NCBI RefSeq assembly: GCF_030268885.1 | Contig: NZ_BSSA01000031.1 | Location: 1 to 64,000 of the forward strand | Direction of reading: 5' to 3' | Length of the DNA stretch: 64,000 nt | Source: Kitasatospora phosalacinea | GTDB lineage: Bacteria; Actinomycetota; Actinomycetes; Streptomycetales; Streptomycetaceae | Part shown: positions 1 through 7,417 of the stretch, one piece after another | How positions within the stretch are numbered: position 1 is the stretch's first letter | Layout of the letters: every line of letters begins with the position of its first letter | The notes under the pieces: generated by a model | Databases searched by the model: none | Seen by the model: the letters and a program-made list of their open reading frames with translations, nothing else | What the model was told of the DNA's origin: nothing | Program-made: the position numbers and the translations under genes

Positions 1-427
1 CCTGCGGCACGCCCAGGCGCTCGGCCAGCAGCGCGGGCAGCACGCCCATCGTGCCGTCGGTGGAGGCCATGCCGCACACCACCAGGTCGTAGCCGGTCTT
101 CTCCAGCGCCGCCGCCAGGATCGCCGAGGTGCCGATCGCGTCGGTGCCGTGGATGTCGTCGTCGTTGACGTGCACGGCCTTGTCCGCGCCCATCGACAGC
201 GCCTTGCGCAGCGCGTCCTTCGCGTCGTCCGGGCCCACGGTCAGCACCGTCACCTCGGCGCCCTCGTTGGCCTCCGCGATCCGCAGCGCCTGCTCGACGC
301 CGTACTCGTCCAGCTCCGACAGGAGGCCGTCCACGCCCTCCCGGTCGGTGGTGGCATCGTCCGCGAAGCGACGGTCACCGGTCGCGTCGGGCACGTACTT
401 CACACAGACAACGATCCTCAAGCTCAC
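1..427 (-). CDS. etfB: Electron transfer flavoprotein subunit beta (5' part)
   Basis: The N-terminal 142 codons are visible; the gene runs off the left edge, and the family is usually about 260 residues. EtfB pairs with EtfA to pass electrons from acyl-CoA and related dehydrogenases to ETF:quinone oxidoreductase in the cytoplasm. The start IVVCVKYVPDA and the later segment GMASTDG followed by an LAERLGVPQ stretch are characteristic of the AMP/FAD-binding EtfB fold. The GTG start at 427 has an AAGGA-type ribosome site just upstream. Two GGGAACT/AGTTCCC dyads lie upstream (453-532), suggesting repressor control. Family assignment is secure; regulation is inferred. Confidence 0.93.
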   Translation of the reverse strand, partial: MSLRIVVCVKYVPDATGDRRFADDATTDREGVDGLLSELDEYGVEQALRIAEANEGAEVTVLTVGPDDAKDALRKALSMGADKAVHVNDDDIHGTDAIGTSAILAAALEKTGYDLVVCGMASTDGTMGVLPALLAERLGVPQ

Positions 428-452
428 GGCCACCTTGTCCTTTCACGCGGGA

Positions 453-467
453 GGGAACTGAGTTCCC
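453..467. promoter_or_regulatory. Perfect 15-bp dyad upstream of etfB
   Basis: GGGAACTGAGTTCCC is a perfect palindrome around a central G, 26 bp upstream of the etfB start. A second near-copy lies at 518-532. The size and symmetry suit a TetR- or GntR-type operator; the regulator is unknown. Confidence 0.55.
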
Positions 468-517
468 CCACTAGACCACACTCCGTGCCACAGATCCACT
501 CTGGTGGGGGTGTGAGA

Positions 518-532
518 GGGGACTCAGTTCCC
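518..532. promoter_or_regulatory. Second copy of the etfB dyad
   Basis: GGGGACTCAGTTCCC has one mismatch in its arms relative to the 453-467 dyad. The two dyad centres are 65 bp apart, and the etfB promoter probably lies between or over them. Confidence 0.5.
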
Positions 533-557
533 AGGGCGCGCGGGCCGGTGGCCGGGC

Positions 558-2177
558 TCAGGCGGCCCGGCGCAGGCGCAGGGTGGAGTCGCGGTGCGGG
601 CGGGCGTCCGGGTCGGTGACGGGGTGCCCGGGGTGGTCGTGCCGGGCGTGCTCCTCGGCGAGCTCGACCGTCCACTGCGCCGGGTCCAGCCGCAGCGAGG
701 CGAGCATCTCCGCGGGGGTGGGGAAGTGCATCTCGGGGTGCGGGCGGTCGTGCTTGACCGGGGGCGCGGCGTGGCTGGTGACCAGCAGCGTGCCGCCGGG
801 GGCGACGGCCGCGGCGGCCCGGCGCAGCACCCGCTCGCGCGGGAACTCGGCGGGCGAGTGGAGGAACTGCGCCGAGACCAGGTCGTACGCGCCGGACGGG
901 AAGTCGTGCGCCAGGTCGACGCGCTGCCAGTCGATCCGGTCGGCGAGGCCCGCGACGGCGGCCCGGGCGGCGGCCCGCTCCAGCGCGACCCGCGAGATGT
1001 CGACGGCGGTGACCTGCCAGCCCTGCTCGGCCAGCCAGAGCGCGTCCCCGCCCTCGCCGCAGCCCAGGTCGAGCGCCCGGCCGGGCTCCAGGCCGGCGGC
1101 CTGCACGGTCAGCGAGGCGTTCGGGCGGCCGCTCCAGATCTGCTCGCTCTCGCCGTAGCGCTTCTCCCAGAACTCGACCGCGTCGACGGCGAGGCGGGTC
1201 TCCTCGGCGACCAGGTCGGCGTTGATCGCGGCGGCGGCCCGCAGCCCGTCCGCGGCGGCGATCGCGACCTGCGCGGCCGGGTCGGTCAGGTTGCCCGCCG
1301 CCCACACGCCGGGGACGCCGGTGGCGCCGGTCGGGTCGGTGGTGGCCAGCCGGGTGGCGAAGCGGACGCCCTCGCGGACCAGGTCGGTGGCCGCCAGGCC
1401 CAGCTCGGCCAGGAACGGCGCGGTCACGGCCATCTCGGTGCCGACGGCCAGCGCCTCGCACGCCACCACGGTGCCGTCGGCCAGCCGCACGCCGGTCAGC
1501 TCGGCGCCGTCGTCCTCGGGCAGCAGCGCGACCACCTCGCCGGGCACCACGCTCACCCCGCGGGCGGCCAGTTCGCGCCGCTGCTGCTCGTCGAACGGCC
1601 CGCCGGTGTGCGCGAGCAGCGTGACGTCCCCGCTCCACTGCCGCCACAGCAGCGCCTGGTGCACGGCGACCACCGGGTTGGTGGCCAGCACGGCGATCTT
1701 CCGGTCGCGGACCTCCCAGCCGTGGCAGTACGGGCAGTGCACCACCTGGCGCCCCCAGCGCCCGGCCAGACCGGGCACCTCGGGCAGCAGGTCGGTGGTG
1801 CCGGTGGTCAGCAGCAGGCGGCGGGCGTGCACGGCGCTGCCGTCCGACAGCTTGGCGCGGAAGCCGCCCTCCGCCTCGCGGCTGACGGACAGCACCTCCG
1901 CGTCGTGGAACTCGCCGCCGTACGAGGCGACTTCGGCCCGGCCGAGGGCGACGAGCTCGGCGGGCGGCAGGCCCTCGCGGCCGAGCAGGCCGTGGATGCC
2001 CTCGGCGGGCGCGTTGCGCGGCCGGCCGGAGTCGACCACCAGGACGGAGCGGCGCGCCCGGGCCAGGGTCAGGGCGCCGCTGAGCCCGGCGGCGCCGCCG
2101 CCGACGATCAGGACGTCGTGGTGGCGGACCGGGTGCGGGTGCTGGTCGGGGTGCGGGTGCTGGTGCGTCGTGGTCAT
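558..2177 (-). CDS. Bifunctional FAD/NAD(P) oxidoreductase - SAM methyltransferase fusion
   Basis: This 539-residue protein has two enzymes in one chain. Residues about 20-322 form a thioredoxin-reductase-like flavoprotein, with the dinucleotide loop GGGAAG near 26-31 and a redox CPYC motif at 148-151. From about 333 a class I SAM methyltransferase follows, with motif I ALDLGCGEGG near 368-377. The ATG at 2177 directly precedes a His/Pro-rich leader (MTTTHQHPHP), and GGAG sits just before it. A divergent XRE-cupin regulator starts 83 bp away and probably controls it. The architecture is known in actinobacteria; the substrate is unknown. The CPYC suggests disulfide reduction or thiol-metabolite chemistry, with the methyltransferase acting on a related thiol or oxidised product (inference). 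Confidence 0.85.
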   Translation of the reverse strand: MTTTHQHPHPDQHPHPVRHHDVLIVGGGAAGLSGALTLARARRSVLVVDSGRPRNAPAEGIHGLLGREGLPPAELVALGRAEVASYGGEFHDAEVLSVSREAEGGFRAKLSDGSAVHARRLLLTTGTTDLLPEVPGLAGRWGRQVVHCPYCHGWEVRDRKIAVLATNPVVAVHQALLWRQWSGDVTLLAHTGGPFDEQQRRELAARGVSVVPGEVVALLPEDDGAELTGVRLADGTVVACEALAVGTEMAVTAPFLAELGLAATDLVREGVRFATRLATTDPTGATGVPGVWAAGNLTDPAAQVAIAAADGLRAAAAINADLVAEETRLAVDAVEFWEKRYGESEQIWSGRPNASLTVQAAGLEPGRALDLGCGEGGDALWLAEQGWQVTAVDISRVALERAAARAAVAGLADRIDWQRVDLAHDFPSGAYDLVSAQFLHSPAEFPRERVLRRAAAAVAPGGTLLVTSHAAPPVKHDRPHPEMHFPTPAEMLASLRLDPAQWTVELAEEHARHDHPGHPVTDPDARPHRDSTLRLRRAA

Positions 2178-2205
2178 GCTCCGATGGTGCGCCGGGTTCG
2201 CCGGA

Positions 2206-2234
2206 TTGACAAACAATGTTGCTGAGGTGGCAAA
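2206..2234. promoter_or_regulatory. Divergent promoter region between oxidoreductase and XRE regulator
   Basis: A consensus -35 TTGACA at 2206-2211 is followed 17-18 bp later by a weak -10 (GCAAAT) reading toward the regulator. The opposite strand has TTGCCA over the same stretch, so two promoters may overlap here, as expected for one autoregulated divergent operator. Confidence 0.4.
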
Positions 2235-2259
2235 TGGAGGGGCGGAGAGGAGCAGGACG

Positions 2260-2874
2260 ATGGGCGAGGCGATGGGCGAGGACTTCGAGGCGGTGCTGAC
2301 GGGCGTCGGCCCCCGGCTGCGGGCGATCCGCCAGCAGCACGGCACCACGCTGGCGCAGCTGAGCGAGCAGACCGGCATCTCGGTCAGCACGCTGTCCCGG
2401 CTGGAGTCCGGCGGGCGGCGGCCGACCCTGGAACTGCTGCTGCCGCTGGCCCGCGCGCACGGCGTGGCCCTGGACGAACTCGTCGACGCCCCGCCGACCG
2501 GCGATCCCCGGGTGCGGCTGCGCCCGTTCGTCCGGCACGGCTGGACGTACCTTCCGCTGGCCCGCAGCCTCGGCGGCATGCAGGCGTACAAGATCGTCGT
2601 CCCGGCGGGCGGCAGCCGGGAGAACTGCGAGCAGCGCACCCACGAGGGCCACGAGTGGCTGTACGTGCTCTCCGGGGAGCTGCTGCTGAAGCTGGGCGAG
2701 CACGAGGTGGTGCTGAAGGCGGGCGAGGCGGCGGAGTTCGACACCCGGACGCCGCACCTGTTCACCAACGCGGGGCGGCTGCCGGTGGAGTTCCTCAGCC
2801 TGTTCGGGCCGCAGGGGGAGCGGGTGCACGTGCGGGCGCGCACCGCCGACAGGGCCGGGAGGGACGGGGACTGA
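2260..2874 (+). CDS. XRE-family regulator with C-terminal cupin domain
   Basis: A 204-residue DNA-binding protein. Residues about 12-70 are a Cro/C1 helix-turn-helix (LSEQTGISVSTLSRLESG), and the C-terminal half is a small-ligand cupin barrel (GHEWLYVLSGELLLKLGEHE, then TPHLFTNAG). The ATG at 2260 is preceded by AGGAG at good distance; a second in-frame ATG at 2272 is possible. It is divergent from the oxidoreductase-methyltransferase fusion, the usual arrangement for a local metabolite-responsive regulator. The ligand is unknown. Confidence 0.88.
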   Translation: MGEAMGEDFEAVLTGVGPRLRAIRQQHGTTLAQLSEQTGISVSTLSRLESGGRRPTLELLLPLARAHGVALDELVDAPPTGDPRVRLRPFVRHGWTYLPLARSLGGMQAYKIVVPAGGSRENCEQRTHEGHEWLYVLSGELLLKLGEHEVVLKAGEAAEFDTRTPHLFTNAGRLPVEFLSLFGPQGERVHVRARTADRAGRDGD

Positions 2875-2887
2875 CGGCCGGACGGCG

Positions 2888-2921
2888 GGACGCCGCGCCC
2901 GTGGGGGTGGGCGCGGCGTCC
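2888..2921. terminator. Bidirectional hairpin terminator
   Basis: A perfect 13-bp stem (GGACGCCGCGCCC and its complement) with an 8-nt loop lies between the convergent XRE regulator and the secreted-protein gene. There is no U-tract, as is common in high-GC actinobacteria. Confidence 0.7.
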
Positions 2922-2941
2922 GAACGGGCGGTGGCGGGGCG

Positions 2942-3604
2942 TCAGTTGACGAAGACCGTGCCGCCGAGGGTGGTGTCGGTGACCGGACCGTAGGCGGCCG
3001 AGAAGCTGATGCTGGCGAAGCAGATGCTCGGGCCGGACAGCTTGGTGAAGCCCTGGTTGGTCATGGTGATCTGCGCCGGGCTGTTGGTGGCGTTGCCGTT
3101 GAGGGCGCCGCCGGTGGAGGAGTAGGTGCACAGGGCGTTCCCGGCCAGGGTCTTGAGGCTGACCACCGCCTGGACGGAACCGCTGAGGGTGACCGGGAAC
3201 CCGGCGGAGTCGGAGATGCTCAGGGTGTAGGGCAGGTTGCTCATGGTCAGGCTGTTCACGCCGGTGACGCCGACCACGTTGGAGGTGCAGCCGGAGAAGG
3301 TCAGGGTGCCGACCGGGCCGGACGCGGTGGCGGAGCCGGTGGCGAGCGGGTTGCTGCTCACGCTGCCGCCGATGGTGGAGGTGGTGCACTTGACGCCGGT
3401 GGTGGTGCCCGGGTTGTACATGGTGGCCAGGGTGCCGCTCACCAGGTTCGCGGACAGGCTGTCGCCGACCCCGACGGGGGTGGTGGTCCCGGCGATGGTC
3501 AGCACCGGGGTGGTCCCGGCCGCGGTGGCGGGCGCGGCGGGCAGGGCGAGCAGGGCCCCGGCGGCGGCGAGGGCGGCGACGCCCGCGAAGGTGCGGTTGC
3601 GCAT
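2942..3604 (-). CDS. Secreted Ser/Thr/Gly-rich protein, unknown function
   Basis: I do not recognise this 220-residue protein. Residues 1-29 are a Sec signal peptide (positive MRNR, hydrophobic core, ATAA cleavage region). The mature part is rich in Thr, Ser, Gly and Val with four spaced cysteines and looks like an all-beta extracellular domain. An AAGGA site precedes the ATG. It lies 121 bp downstream of another secreted-protein gene on the same strand, so the two may be cotranscribed. Related exported proteins often sit beside DUF6230/DUF6114 genes in Streptomyces, as here. Confidence 0.75.
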   Translation of the reverse strand: MRNRTFAGVAALAAAGALLALPAAPATAAGTTPVLTIAGTTTPVGVGDSLSANLVSGTLATMYNPGTTTGVKCTTSTIGGSVSSNPLATGSATASGPVGTLTFSGCTSNVVGVTGVNSLTMSNLPYTLSISDSAGFPVTLSGSVQAVVSLKTLAGNALCTYSSTGGALNGNATNSPAQITMTNQGFTKLSGPSICFASISFSAAYGPVTDTTLGGTVFVN

Positions 3605-3725
3605 GAGGGTTCGTTCCTTCCGGTGGGTGGGGGATCGGACGGAGCTGCTCCGGCACGCTCGCCGGAGCGCGTGCCGCCCCCGCGCTGGGACGGGGCGGCA
3701 CGGGCAGGTGGGGGAGCGGGGTCGG

Positions 3726-4691
3726 TCAGTGGGCGGAGCTGTCGCTCAACGCGGCGGTGAGGTCGGCGATGTCGGCGTCCAGTACGAAGGAGGCGTCGGT
3801 CTGCTGGAAGCTCACCGAGTCCTTGCCCGCGGCGGCGGGCAGGCCCATGGTCCAGTTGATGATCTGGTTCAGCGAGCCGAGCACGCCGCACCCGTTGGCG
3901 CCGGGCACCGTGAAGGTGTTGTCGACCAGTGACGCGCCGGTCTCCGAAATGGCCAGCGCGTTGTGCCCGTTGGGGTCCGGGGCGTAGTCCAGGGTGCCCG
4001 GGTCGCCGGTCATCGGCGGGGTGGAGCCGGTGGTGCCCGTGGTGGGCTTGAGCAGCAGCGGCGCCGAGTCCGAGCCGACGTAGCAGTGCAGGCCGAACAG
4101 CGCGTTGTACAGGTGGAGTTTGATCGGCAGCTGGAACACCGGGTACGGCTCGCCGGTCGCCAGCGGCGTGAACTTGGTGACCGGGCCCGCGAGTTCGACC
4201 TGGGCGAAGACGCTGGTGATCCCCGGCAGGTAGTTCTGGATGCCCGGGATGTTGATCTGCACCATCGGCGCGCTGAGCAGCGGCGCGCCGGTCGGCGGCA
4301 CCACGGTGTACTGGTTGGCGCTGCTGCCGTCCGGGAACGACACCTCGGGCGCCGACTTGTCCCAGTAGAAGCCGAACTGCAGCGTGATCGGCGAGTTGAA
4401 CGGCACCACGGTGCTGCCGAGGGTGAACTTCCCGGCCTTGGTCACCGACACCAGGCAGCCCACCTGGAGGTTCTCCGGGTTCTGCATGGCGGGCGCGGCG
4501 AGCGGACAGTTGCCCATGCCGGTGTACGGGGCGCCGGGCGCCGCGGTGGCGGCGGAGGCCGGGGCGGTGCCGGACAGCAGCGCGGCGCAGGCGAGGACGG
4601 CGGCGGGCGGCAGTAGGCGGCGGAGCCGGCGCCGGGGTGCGGGGGCGGTGGGTGCGGGGGTGGGCGGGCTGGTGCGCAGGGTGGGGCGCAT
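3726..4691 (-). CDS. Secreted protein of the DUF6230/DUF6114 neighbourhood, unknown function
   Basis: This 321-residue protein has an Arg-rich N-terminus (RRRLRRLLPP) followed by a hydrophobic stretch and an ASA cleavage region near residue 48, giving a predicted exported protein. The mature chain has paired cysteines (GNCPLAAP, QVGCLV, GLHCYVG, NGCGVLG) and beta-rich segments. I chose the ATG at 4691 because CAGGAG lies 8-9 nt upstream; the frame stays open further upstream but as Pro/Arg-rich noncoding-like sequence. It is divergent from the DUF6230 gene across a 649-bp regulatory gap. Function unknown. Confidence 0.75.
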   Translation of the reverse strand: MRPTLRTSPPTPAPTAPAPRRRLRRLLPPAAVLACAALLSGTAPASAATAAPGAPYTGMGNCPLAAPAMQNPENLQVGCLVSVTKAGKFTLGSTVVPFNSPITLQFGFYWDKSAPEVSFPDGSSANQYTVVPPTGAPLLSAPMVQINIPGIQNYLPGITSVFAQVELAGPVTKFTPLATGEPYPVFQLPIKLHLYNALFGLHCYVGSDSAPLLLKPTTGTTGSTPPMTGDPGTLDYAPDPNGHNALAISETGASLVDNTFTVPGANGCGVLGSLNQIINWTMGLPAAAGKDSVSFQQTDASFVLDADIADLTAALSDSSAH

Positions 4692-5340
4692 GGCGGGGCA
4701 CTCCTGACGGCAGGGGGTGGGCAGGGCGGTGCGACCGGACGGGTGGGGTGCCGGAACGGGCCGCGGTGGCCGGACGGGCCGGTGCGGGGAGGAGCCGGTG
4801 GCCGGGGGTGGCCGGGTCGCTGTGCGGTGGAGCGGGGTGGGCCCGGTGAGCAGGGCGCTCGACGCCACGAGCGACCGGGCCGAGGGCGCACGACTGCCAC
4901 CGTTGCGCCGCGAGCGGCCCGCCGTACCGGGAACGCGGCGCCCCCGTACGGGAAGTGCGCCGGGCCGGAGCGAGAACGACCCGGTGGGTGCGGCGGGATG
5001 CCGTGGTTACCGCCGGGTACCTGCCAAGTTCTAGGCGGCCTTCCGGTCCAACGTCAAGGCGGTGCACCGAAGTTGGAAGGAAGGTGAGTGGAGTTCGGTC
5101 AGATGGTTGTCTCAAGTGCCCCATCGGTCACGGGAGTTGACCCGGATTCCGGAAATCCGGGACGGTGCGCGAAGTATTGACCCGCCATGTACCCCGGGGT
5201 AACTTCCAGTCAGCTCGCCGGTTGTGAGAAAGATCGTCAATTGTACTGCCGTGCACCACAGTTGACGTTCCGGGCCCACGCCAGGCACTCGCACCCACGA
5301 AGAGCCGCGGATCCCCCACCCGAACCCTCTGGAGCTGTCC
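4692..5340. other. 649-bp divergent intergenic region
   Basis: No gene is supported here. It separates two exported-protein genes on the minus strand from DUF6230-DUF6114 on the plus strand. A good vegetative promoter reads rightward at 5177-5205. A sigma-B-like arrangement (GGAT, 15 bp, GGGTAC) occurs at 4996-5020 but may be chance. Confidence 0.6.
5177..5205 (+). promoter_or_regulatory. Vegetative-type promoter for the DUF6230 gene
   Basis: TTGACC at 5177-5182 and TAACTT at 5200-5205 are separated by exactly 17 bp. The implied start near 5212 gives a leader of about 130 nt before the ATG at 5341. Confidence 0.55.
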
Positions 5341-5970
5341 ATGGCACCCTCCGCAGAACAACCCGCCGCCACCACGACCGGGCGCGGCCGGGTCCGGCTG
5401 CGCCGCGCCGCACTGATGGCGATACCGGCCTGCGTCACCGCGGGCGTCCTGGTGACCCTGACCGCGCAGAACGTCCTCGCCACCCAGTTCGCCATCTCCG
5501 GCATGGCCTTCCAGGTCACCGCCGACAAGCTGGACGGCAGCGGGTTCGAACAGTTCGGCACCCTCGACAACATGATCGAGAACAGCCCCAACGCCGGGGA
5601 CACCGGCGGCCAGCTGTTCCTGATCCAGACGGTGGTCAAGCAGGCGTCACTGACCAAGCTCTGCCAGAGCGTCAACCTGGGCGGCATCAACCTGCTGATC
5701 ACGGCGGGCGACAAGGGCACTCCCGTCACCGCCGAGAACCTCACCACCGACTCCGACCTGATGAGCGGCGACGCCGAGTTCAAGGGACTGGAAGTCGGCC
5801 GCGACGCCAGCACCTTCGACAAGGGCGGCGTGGCCGGCCCGCCCGGCATGTTCGGCCAGCAGGGCGACATCGTCACCGTCGACCACTTCCGGCAGCAGAA
5901 CTACGCCACCACCGCCGGAACCTTCCGCCTGCCCAACATGCACCTCAGCTTCAGCAGCGATGGCTGCTGA
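5341..5970 (+). CDS. DUF6230 family protein
   Basis: A 209-residue protein. The N-terminal arm (about 28 residues, Arg-rich) is followed by one hydrophobic segment (MAIPACVTAGVLVTL, roughly 27-47), acting as an uncleaved anchor or signal. The rest (FAISGMAFQVTADKLDGSGF and onward) is a predicted extracytoplasmic beta-rich domain with two cysteines, the last being its C-terminal residue. The family is widespread in Streptomyces, nearly always followed by DUF6114, as here; function is not established. Its stop overlaps the next start by 11 nt, indicating translational coupling. Confidence 0.85.
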   Translation: MAPSAEQPAATTTGRGRVRLRRAALMAIPACVTAGVLVTLTAQNVLATQFAISGMAFQVTADKLDGSGFEQFGTLDNMIENSPNAGDTGGQLFLIQTVVKQASLTKLCQSVNLGGINLLITAGDKGTPVTAENLTTDSDLMSGDAEFKGLEVGRDASTFDKGGVAGPPGMFGQQGDIVTVDHFRQQNYATTAGTFRLPNMHLSFSSDGC

Positions 5971-6532
5971 ACCCGGACCGGCACCGGACCGGGCGGCCGA
6001 CACCACGGCCGCCCGGCCCGCCGCCGAGACGCCCCTCACCGACACACCCGCCGCCCCGCGCGGCTTCGCGGGCTGGCGCGGACGCCGGCCCTTCTGGGGC
6101 GGCCTGCTGGTCGTCCTGGCCGGGAGCGAGATCCTGTTCACCGAGAAGGCCCCGATGCGCATGGTCATCCGCATCGGCATGCTCGGCCTGGCGGGCTACC
6201 TCGTCCCCGCGCTCATGGTGCTCTGCGGACTGCTGCTGATCTTCCACCCCGTCCAACGGGTCTTCTACTCCCTGGTCGCCGTCGTCGCCACCCTCGGCAC
6301 CTGGGTCACCTCCAACCTCGGCGGCTTCTTCATCGGCCTGCTGCTCGGCCTGACCGGCAGCAGCCTCGCCTTCGGCTGGCTCCCCGACCAACCCCGACGC
6401 CGCCGCCTGCTGCGCCGGGAACCGAAACGCGGCACGGACCGCGGCACGGACCGCGCGGCGAACGGCGGGACGGACGGCGGGACGGACGGCGGCGCGGGGC
6501 GCGGACCGGCACCCGAAGCGACCCCGGCCTGA
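5960..6532 (+). CDS. DUF6114 membrane protein
   Basis: A 190-residue integral membrane protein with about four hydrophobic segments between residues 45 and 145 (GGLLVVLAGSEILF; GMLGLAGYLVPALMVLCGLLL; VFYSLVAVVATLGTWV; GGFFIGLLLGLTGSSLAFGW), then a basic tail with Gly-Thr-Asp repeats. It overlaps the DUF6230 gene by 11 nt. The pair is thought to act together at the membrane, but no role is established. A strong hairpin lies 44 bp downstream. Confidence 0.85.
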   Translation: MAAEPGPAPDRAADTTAARPAAETPLTDTPAAPRGFAGWRGRRPFWGGLLVVLAGSEILFTEKAPMRMVIRIGMLGLAGYLVPALMVLCGLLLIFHPVQRVFYSLVAVVATLGTWVTSNLGGFFIGLLLGLTGSSLAFGWLPDQPRRRRLLRREPKRGTDRGTDRAANGGTDGGTDGGAGRGPAPEATPA

Positions 6533-6575
6533 CCGGGGCGGCGCCCGGCGGAGGAGCGTGGCCACCGTCGGACGC

Positions 6576-6622
6576 CCCGGCCGCGGCCCCCGCACACCGA
6601 GCGGGCGGGGACCGCGGCCGGG
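6576..6622. terminator. Hairpin terminator after DUF6114
   Basis: An 11-bp perfect stem (CCCGGCCGCGG with its complement at 6612-6622) with further inner C/G pairing is followed by the pxpB upstream region. This is a typical GC-rich terminator without a T-run. Confidence 0.5.
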
Positions 6623-6760
6623 CCCGCACCGGACGCCGGTGACGGCCCGCCACTTCTTGGTACCTTGGGCAGCCGACGGCCCGCGAACGGCCGCGACGGT
6701 GCAACGGGCCCGGCGGCGGACCCGCGGGAGCGGGCACACGGCGGGCACACGGCGGCGGGC

Positions 6761-7417
6761 ATGGCCACGGCGGACGGGACGGGTGCGGTGCGGGTACTGC
6801 GGTGCGGCAGCGACGCCGTCCTGATCGAGGCCGAGGACGCCGAACAGGCCCAGCGGCTGCACGCCGCCCTGCGCGACGCCCCGCCCACGGGCACCGGCGA
6901 ACTCGTCCCCGCCGCCCGTACCGTCCTGGTCCGCTACGACCCGTCCGCGACCGACTGGCAGCGCCTGCGGGCCGCCGTCACCGCGCTCCCGCTGCGCGAG
7001 GCGCCACCGGCCTCCGCCGCCGAGACCGTGGTCGTCCCCGTCCGCTACGACGGGCCCGACCTCGCCGAGGTCGCCCGGCTGGCCGGGCTGACGGAACGCC
7101 AGGTCGTCGAACGCCACACCGCCGGGCACTACCGCGTCGCGTTCTGCGGCTTCGCCCCCGGCTTCGCCTACCTCACCGGACTCGACCCGCGCCTGCGGGT
7201 GCCGCGCCGCGCCGAACCCCGCACCCGCGTCCCCGCCGGGGCGGTCGCCGTCGCCGACGAGTACACCGGCGTCTACCCCCGCACCTCGCCCGGCGGCTGG
7301 CAACTGCTCGGCACCACCGACCTCCCGCTGTGGGACGCCGCCGCCGACCCGCCCACCCGGCTGCGCCCGGGGACCGCCGTGCGCTTCGTCGTGGCGGGGC
7401 AGGGAGGGGAGTCGTGA
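6761..7417 (+). CDS. pxpB: 5-oxoprolinase subunit PxpB (KipI family)
   Basis: This 218-residue KipI-family subunit acts with PxpA and PxpC to hydrolyse 5-oxoproline (pyroglutamate) to glutamate with ATP. The signatures VAFCGFAPGFAYLTGLDPRL and EYTGVYPRTSPGGWQLLG are the conserved active-site region. I chose the ATG at 6761; the ribosome site is weak and the frame is open upstream, so the start is uncertain by some 30 codons. It overlaps pxpC by 4 nt (GTGA). No pxpA (LamB/YcsF) is present in the window. Confidence 0.9.
   Translation: MATADGTGAVRVLRCGSDAVLIEAEDAEQAQRLHAALRDAPPTGTGELVPAARTVLVRYDPSATDWQRLRAAVTALPLREAPPASAAETVVVPVRYDGPDLAEVARLAGLTERQVVERHTAGHYRVAFCGFAPGFAYLTGLDPRLRVPRRAEPRTRVPAGAVAVADEYTGVYPRTSPGGWQLLGTTDLPLWDAAADPPTRLRPGTAVRFVVAGQGGES

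Noticed and set aside
424..2829. An 801-codon minus-strand frame over the oxidoreductase and the XRE gene
   Set aside because: It is Arg/Pro/Ala low-complexity and lies in another frame of two well-supported genes.
4996..5020. SigB-type promoter (GGAT-N15-GGGTAC) upstream of DUF6230
   Set aside because: It is too far (about 320 bp) from the start, and such matches are expected by chance in this composition; the TTGACC-N17-TAACTT promoter is better.
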